Of a stretch of 64,000 bases of DNA, positions 59,560-64,000 are shown in pieces. Numbering within the stretch: position 1 is the first letter of the stretch; each line of letters opens with the position of its first letter. The stretch is from Anaerolineales bacterium UBA6055 (GTDB lineage: Bacteria; Chloroflexota; Anaerolineae; Aggregatilineales; Phototrophicaceae): contig DIYL01000002.1 of NCBI GenBank assembly GCA_002428985.1, positions 62,001-126,000 on the forward strand, read 5' to 3'. Both the position numbers and the translations under genes were made by a program. The notes beneath the pieces were generated by a model. It saw only the letters and a list, made by a program, of their open reading frames with translations. It was not told where the DNA came from and did no database searches.

Positions 59560-60954
59560 CTACTTAGATTCGGGGTCATCATCATCAGACCCTTCAGTTA
59601 ACTTCGCTAGATATTCGCCACGCAACACATCAGAGCCTGTTTGCTGAGATAGTACACTCACCAATGGGCGACTGACGCGACGACGACGATTCACACGACG
59701 ACGTTCTTGTTGTGCAAGCGCATCAGGACGTGCCAAAACAATTACACCAATCAGCGCGACCAGTAGCAACATACCAACCAATTGGACTGGAAGCAGATAT
59801 TCAATGAACAATACCTGACCAATCGCTTCTGGGCTACCAAATGCTGGGCTACCGACTGCACCATAAACTGCAGCACGATAAACAGGTACACCACCCAACT
59901 GACCGGGTTCTTCTACCAGTACACGTGTTTCCACAACACCACGGTCCGCTTCATAATTTGGAATATTCCGCATGACATCGTTTTCTGCATCGACGAGAGC
60001 AAGGTTGTATGTACCTTCATCAAGATCAATGGTTGTGGTATCGCCAAATGGCACAGCATCGATTAATACACGATGTGGAATAAGGGAACTACATGCATCA
60101 TCTTCACACAATGTTTGTAGCGCACTATATTGACCAACATCAATTAACGAAACGGTTTGATCTGCAACACCATTAAACAACTTCAAACGCATTGCACCCA
60201 TTTCAGTCGGGCTGAGATCATCCTCAAGCAACAAGACTTCAATGATACCGTCGATTGATTCGTTAAGAACAAAAGACTGCGCCGAGTTAGGTTCTAGTGT
60301 TAATGTTTCGCTATAAATTGGTGTCGTTTCATAACTACCATCACTGACAGTTACGTTGATCGTGTATTCACCCGATTCTACTTCAACATATTCACGGAAT
60401 TCTTCACGATCATCATTGTAAAGAACACCTTCTATTGACACGGGCTCACCCGTTTCATCATCAGAAGACAATGTAAGGGAAGCCGAAACTGATGTTTCGA
60501 GCGGGACATCAAATCCACCTTCAACGACTGTGAAGGTTTCGCCTTGTCCACCAGGAACAGCATTAATCACCCGTACCAGAGATGTACCAATACGTGGGTT
60601 TAGTCCATCATCATCTAGCAAATCCGATGCAATCGGAAAGCCGACAATCACCAACACTAAACCCGCAACACCTGCACCAGCTAACGTCAGCCAACGCATG
60701 TTACCAGATCTATCTGTTGTGATCTCTGCACCGAGCAACATGATAACAAACAAGAATAAGACCATAATCGCGCCTGCGTAGACAGCCACCTGCACCATTG
60801 CTAAGAACGGCGCATCTAGCATCAAATACAGGAACGCAACACAGCCAAAATTCACGATTAAAAATAACGCGCTATGTACCGCGTTTTTACTTTGCAACAT
60901 AGCAAATGCAGCTAATATTGCTACAGTGCTAATAAACAGGAACAACAAGTCCAT
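59560..60954 (-). CDS. nuoJ: NADH-quinone oxidoreductase subunit J with inserted DUF4397-like domain
   Basis: The 464 residues compare with about 165-200 usually. TM1-TM4 (residues 1-108, with NAVHSALFLIVNF and VQVAVYAGAIMVLFLFVIML) and TM5 (EYLLPVQLVGMLLLVALIGVIVLA, about 385-408) are normal. Between them, about residues 112-360, lies an extra beta-rich region with two repeats of a DUF4397-like pattern (VRVINAVPGGQGE...VEVESGEYTINVTV; LKLFNGVADQTVSL...IDLDEGTYNLALVDA). By homology the TM4-TM5 loop is on the outer side. A basic, cytoplasmic tail (RRRVNRRRRVSRP) follows TM5. Confidence 0.95.
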   Translation of the reverse strand: MDLLFLFISTVAILAAFAMLQSKNAVHSALFLIVNFGCVAFLYLMLDAPFLAMVQVAVYAGAIMVLFLFVIMLLGAEITTDRSGNMRWLTLAGAGVAGLVLVIVGFPIASDLLDDDGLNPRIGTSLVRVINAVPGGQGETFTVVEGGFDVPLETSVSASLTLSSDDETGEPVSIEGVLYNDDREEFREYVEVESGEYTINVTVSDGSYETTPIYSETLTLEPNSAQSFVLNESIDGIIEVLLLEDDLSPTEMGAMRLKLFNGVADQTVSLIDVGQYSALQTLCEDDACSSLIPHRVLIDAVPFGDTTTIDLDEGTYNLALVDAENDVMRNIPNYEADRGVVETRVLVEEPGQLGGVPVYRAAVYGAVGSPAFGSPEAIGQVLFIEYLLPVQLVGMLLLVALIGVIVLARPDALAQQERRRVNRRRRVSRPLVSVLSQQTGSDVLRGEYLAKLTEGSDDDDPESK

Positions 60955-60996
60955 AGAACCTATTCCTATTGGGTCATGCCATAAATGAGTTTGTGC

Positions 60997-61025
60997 AGTT
61001 TAACACAAATGCCATCATTGTTCAA
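60997..61025 (-). promoter_or_regulatory. promoter of nuoJKLMN
   Basis: On the minus strand TTGAAC is followed after 17 bases by TAAACT, with TG just upstream of the -10 (extended type). Transcription would start near 60990, 36 bases before the nuoJ start. Together with the terminator after nuoI this makes nuoJ-N a separate transcription unit. Confidence 0.65.
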
Positions 61026-61165
61026 ATGCAAAACCTACAATTTTTATTGGTAATTCTAATGTTTCTAAGTAATTGTGAGATTTATCACGATCCAAAAGCA
61101 CAAAAAAGAATCGTGTTTAAAGAACAATCATGTATCCCCGTCTAGTGCCACAGTTTTTACTTATC

Positions 61166-61194
61166 GTAGAGGATGATTTGTAGCCATCCTCTAC
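61166..61194. repeat. perfect 10-bp hairpin in the nuoI-nuoJ gap
   Basis: GTAGAGGATG and CATCCTCTAC with a 9-base loop. No T tract follows on the minus strand. It is the third of three hairpins after nuoI in reading direction. Confidence 0.55.
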
Positions 61195-61203
61195 AGCACC
61201 GAT

Positions 61204-61227
61204 GTAACAGTCACCCTAGCCTGTTAC
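61204..61227. repeat. perfect 7-bp hairpin in the nuoI-nuoJ gap
   Basis: GTAACAG and CTGTTAC with a 10-base loop. It is the middle hairpin of three, lying six bases from the terminator. Confidence 0.5.
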
Positions 61228-61232
61228 CCACA

Positions 61233-61258
61233 AAAAACATGCCCGAAAGCATGTTTTT
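61233..61258 (-). terminator. terminator after nuoI
   Basis: AAAAACATGC pairs with GCATGTTTTT (10 bp, 6-base loop CCGAAA on the plus strand), with TTTTTTG on the minus strand. It lies 20 bases after the nuoI stop and could work in both directions. Confidence 0.8.
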
Positions 61259-61278
61259 AAAATCACCTAAACTATAGT

Positions 61279-61773
61279 CTAGTTCGGATCTTCCATCTCA
61301 GGGATTGAACGGGTATAAACACCGGGTTCAACCTCTCGTGGCGTTCCTTCTTTACCTTCCAACGGCGGATCAATCAACATATCTTTGGTATAGATTGAGT
61401 CCCGACGATCGGTAAAGCTCAACTGGTGCTCATGCCCCAACTGAATCGCCTGTGTTGGACAAGCATCTTCACAGTATCCACAGAAAATACAACGCAACAT
61501 GTTAATTTCATAGGTTTTTGCGTAGCGTTCACCAGGGCTATAACGTTCTTCATCAGTGTTTTCTGCCGCTTCAACCCAAATAGCATCTGCCGGACATGCT
61601 GCCGCACACAGTGAGCAACCAATACACTTTTCTAAACCGTTTTCATAACGGCGCAAGTGATGGCGACCTTTGTAGCGTTCTTGAAACTTCTGCACCTGTT
61701 CTGGGTATTGAATCGTCACAGGCTCTTCGAGAAGATGCTTGAAGGTTGTTGCAAAACCTTTAATTACATTCAT
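61279..61773 (-). CDS. nuoI: NADH-quinone oxidoreductase subunit I
   Basis: NuoI carries clusters N6a and N6b in the peripheral arm. The 164 residues contain two 4Fe-4S motifs, CIGCSLCAAACP and CIFCGYCEDACP. The N-terminal segment (MNVIKGFATTFKHLLEEPVT) is the usual membrane-facing amphipathic helix. It is spaced 86 bases from the nuoH stop and is followed by a terminator. Confidence 0.97.
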   Translation of the reverse strand: MNVIKGFATTFKHLLEEPVTIQYPEQVQKFQERYKGRHHLRRYENGLEKCIGCSLCAAACPADAIWVEAAENTDEERYSPGERYAKTYEINMLRCIFCGYCEDACPTQAIQLGHEHQLSFTDRRDSIYTKDMLIDPPLEGKEGTPREVEPGVYTRSIPEMEDPN

Positions 61774-61859
61774 AAAACAGCAACCTTTTTTCTACTCACG
61801 TTCACATACATTAATCATAAAATAGGTACACCGAAATGTACCTATCAATTATATCTAAT

Positions 61860-63434
61860 CTAATCGCCACCACTGGTTGTTGTGATAGCGGTCTCATTAC
61901 TTTCTAATGCACGGTCTTCTTCTGGGGTACGCCCAAAGCTAGCTAGACCTTCTAGAGCTCGAATGTTGAAGTTGATAAATGCCACCGGAATTGCAACTAA
62001 CAACCCAACAAGATGTACCAGTGCCCATGTGATACCATTGCGTTCTCCGGTATACCATGGATCGTCTTCCAGTGGAATTGCTTCTTGGCTAGCTTCATCA
62101 GCACCCATACGGCGTAAAGCAATCACACCAACACCGAGGACAACAACGAAAACAACACCTGAAATAATCGGATAAGCTGCACCACCGAGTACATCACCAA
62201 CAACTACCGAGACAGCCGTCCATGCAACTGCTAGTAATGCCAGTGGAATCATAACTTTCCAACCAAATTGCATCAAACGATCATAGCGGATACGTGGCAA
62301 TGTCGCGCGAACCCAGATCATACCGCATAAGAACAAGACAACTTTACCGAGGAAGATGACTGGTGCGAGGATCGGTGTGCCATCCATTGGCCAAAGATGA
62401 TAGCCACCGAAGAATGTTGCTGCTGCGATAAAGCTCACCGCAATCATACCAATGTATTCTGCCATCATAAACAGCGCAAACTTCATACCACTATATTCAG
62501 TCATATAGCCCTGTGTTAATTCCTGTTCAGCCTCTGTCAAGTCAAATGGTGCACGACTCACCTCAGCTAACAATGCAATCAACAGAATTGCCGCAGCCAA
62601 CGGGTTTTGGAATACAAGCCAATCCCAGATGTTACGTTGCGCATCAATAATATCGCCAAATGCCATACTACCAACGATCATCACAGGAACAGCCAACGCC
62701 AGACCCATGCTTAATTCGTAGCTGATCATCTGAGCGGATGCACGAAGCGCACCCAACATTGCATACTTATTGTCGCTCGACCAACCCGCTAATACGACAC
62801 CATAGGTAGCGAGACTGGTAATTGCGATAACCCACAAGATACCAACATTAGAATCAACGAGCCCCTGCGGTACTTGGAACCAAATATCGCCAAGTCCCGG
62901 TGCAAACCAAGGCAGAACCAAATCAGGTCCCATCGGAATCACTGCCGCAACCAACAAGACGGGTATCACCTTAAGCATTGGCGCTATTCGATACACCCAC
63001 TTATCTGCCCCGGAAGGCATCAGGTCTTCTTTAAACACCAGCTTGACACCATCAGCCGCAGGTTGCAAGAATCCGCCCGGGCCAACGCGATTCGGACCAA
63101 CACGCGCTTGTAAGAATGCCAACAAACGACGTTCTAGCAATGTTGTATAAGCAAATCCGGTTACAATCACAAATGCGAAGCCACCCGCAAAGATGATTGG
63201 CCATACAGCTGAACAGCCTGCATGATCTTCACATTGTGTCAAATTTTGAACACGGGATTCGGGGCTTAACAACATCCCAATCGCGCCTTCACGACCATTC
63301 AGATTGCCAACTTCATCAAAACCAATCCACGCAGCAATTGAACCCAGATTAGTCACAATCAAGAGCAAGGTAATGGCAACAACTGCCAATGCACCTACCC
63401 CGATGCCGATTTTCTGTCCTTGACTCAAATTCAT
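61860..63434 (-). CDS. nuoH: NADH-quinone oxidoreductase subunit H, extended
   Basis: NuoH forms the quinone-binding chamber with the peripheral arm. The 524 residues exceed the usual 320-420. The core includes ERRLLAFLQARVGPNRVGP, ADGVKLVFKEDLMP and the loop motif ADEMG-type FDLTEAEQELTQGYMTEYSG. An extra N-terminal helix (about residues 8-30) and a loop with Cys68 and Cys74 precede normal TM1. A C-terminal part with further helices (about 425-500) ends in a hydrophilic tail (RTPEEDRALESNETAITTTSGGD). It starts 14 bases after the nuoG stop. Confidence 0.94.
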   Translation of the reverse strand: MNLSQGQKIGIGVGALAVVAITLLLIVTNLGSIAAWIGFDEVGNLNGREGAIGMLLSPESRVQNLTQCEDHAGCSAVWPIIFAGGFAFVIVTGFAYTTLLERRLLAFLQARVGPNRVGPGGFLQPAADGVKLVFKEDLMPSGADKWVYRIAPMLKVIPVLLVAAVIPMGPDLVLPWFAPGLGDIWFQVPQGLVDSNVGILWVIAITSLATYGVVLAGWSSDNKYAMLGALRASAQMISYELSMGLALAVPVMIVGSMAFGDIIDAQRNIWDWLVFQNPLAAAILLIALLAEVSRAPFDLTEAEQELTQGYMTEYSGMKFALFMMAEYIGMIAVSFIAAATFFGGYHLWPMDGTPILAPVIFLGKVVLFLCGMIWVRATLPRIRYDRLMQFGWKVMIPLALLAVAWTAVSVVVGDVLGGAAYPIISGVVFVVVLGVGVIALRRMGADEASQEAIPLEDDPWYTGERNGITWALVHLVGLLVAIPVAFINFNIRALEGLASFGRTPEEDRALESNETAITTTSGGD

Positions 63435-63448
63435 TACACTAAAACTCC

Positions 63449-64000
63449 TTAGTCACCGGAGGCAACTGTTTCTGCTACCTTGCTAAGTGTACCTGTTGTA
63501 ATTACCATTGGTGTTGCTGTTTGTGTCAAGTGGCGGGGTAATGCTACCGCTCCTTGATCAATTGCATCACTTACATTTGCACGTACATTCACAGATGTAC
63601 CACCAGCTGTTACCTCAACCACATCACCTTGGCTAATCCCCTTGGCTTCTGCATCTGCACTGTTGATTACAACATATGGTGCAAGCACACGCGGTTCAAC
63701 TAATAATGATGGACGGAAATTACGTTGGCGATTATACAATCTTGTGGTCGGAATCACCACTAATTCGTCACTATCTGCCTTAACTGCTGCAGGAATATCA
63801 ACTTTCTCAGCTTTTACATCGCCATTATCGGCAACTGTTGGAATCTGCATACCAACACCGCCCTTATTATCGTAAGCCGTACCACCATAGTACAAATCTT
63901 TACCGCCGACATCAGGGAATTGGCGCTCAACTTTAGCAAGTGCTTTATAGCGCATACCATCAAATACTTGGATATTCTTAGTGATATCAAGCATTACAGC
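63449..64000 (-). CDS. nuoG: NADH-quinone oxidoreductase subunit G, C-terminal part (5' end beyond window)
   Basis: The last 184 codons are visible; the frame stays open to base 64000, so the true start lies to the right. The sequence has the molybdopterin-oxidoreductase C-terminal beta barrel (TRLYNRQRNFRPSLLVEPRV, ISQGDVVEVTAGGTSVNVRANVSD). In bacterial complex I this vestigial domain belongs to NuoG. Directly followed by nuoH, as expected. No iron-sulphur ligands fall within the visible part. Confidence 0.8.
   Translation of the reverse strand, partial: AVMLDITKNIQVFDGMRYKALAKVERQFPDVGGKDLYYGGTAYDNKGGVGMQIPTVADNGDVKAEKVDIPAAVKADSDELVVIPTTRLYNRQRNFRPSLLVEPRVLAPYVVINSADAEAKGISQGDVVEVTAGGTSVNVRANVSDAIDQGAVALPRHLTQTATPMVITTGTLSKVAETVASGD

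Noticed and set aside
1..64000. CRISPR arrays, insertion sequences, integrase/att sites, rRNA and tRNA genes.
   Set aside because: None could be recognised on either strand by reading. The only direct repeat pairs of note are the two 20-bp operators and the AraC-type repeats.

Overview
This is bacterial chromosome with moderate G+C, no phage or transposase genes, no rRNA and no tRNA. The gene set suggests a respiring, diderm- or monoderm-like environmental bacterium. A Chloroflexota (Anaerolineae-like) source is my best guess, based on the joined str and S10 ribosomal operons, the zinc-ribbon S14, the one-piece tmRNA and the large complex I subunits. That placement is inference from memory of related genomes, not a computed phylogeny.

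Layout. (1) 1-12213, minus strand: one ribosomal protein/translation block read in the order rpsL-rpsG-fusA-tuf-rpsJ-rplC-rplD-rplW-rplB-rpsS-rplV-rpsC-rplP-rpmC-rpsQ-rplN-rplX-rplE-rpsN-rpsH-rplF (rplF runs off the left edge). It has a near-consensus sigma70 promoter and a leader hairpin. (2) 12289-19608: mixed minus-strand genes: an FHA plus degenerate receiver protein, an acyl-CoA dehydrogenase with a palindromic operator, a winged-helix regulator/membrane protein pair with paired operators, a GNAT acetyltransferase, an MFS exporter with an alpha/beta hydrolase, and a renalase-like oxidoreductase. (3) 19727-20263: ssrA (tmRNA) with promoter and terminator. (4) 20332-40880: accessory region: a lipoprotein, membrane proteins, an ABC exporter, a nitrilase-family hydrolase, a short gene bracketed by inverted CACGAAG repeats, glycerophosphodiesterase, metallophosphoesterases, an AraC regulator with an aldo/keto reductase, a peptidyl-tRNA hydrolase fused to a TPR-like tail, three beta-lactamase-fold hydrolases, and a large TPR protein. 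(5) 41018-53332: mfd, a GT-C glycosyltransferase, DinB, YbaK, a methyltransferase, a phytanoyl-CoA dioxygenase-like protein, a macro domain protein, MarR, an EamA transporter and an aminoglycoside-phosphotransferase-like protein. (6) 53300-64000, minus strand: the NADH:quinone oxidoreductase (complex I) genes nuoG(partial)-H-I, then a terminator and two further hairpins, then a separately promoted nuoJ-K-L-M-N.

Most notable: complex I carries extra material in several membrane subunits at once, and by homology nearly all of it falls on the outer (P) face. This comprises a DUF4397-like domain of about 245 residues inside NuoJ, an acidic/histidine-rich loop of about 115 residues plus a His/Asp-rich loop in NuoL, a small acidic loop in NuoM, and an extra helix with a two-cysteine loop in NuoH. 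Other points of interest are well-formed operator/promoter architectures (21-bp-period direct repeats beside an AraC gene; two 20-bp dyads bracketing a winged-helix gene promoter; a 13-bp inverted repeat around the phytanoyl-dioxygenase-like promoter), a stem joining the mfd stop to the next start codon, a receiver domain with Asp replaced by Glu, a tmRNA with a non-canonical T arm, and a tandem hydrolase pair in which one copy has lost the nucleophilic serine.
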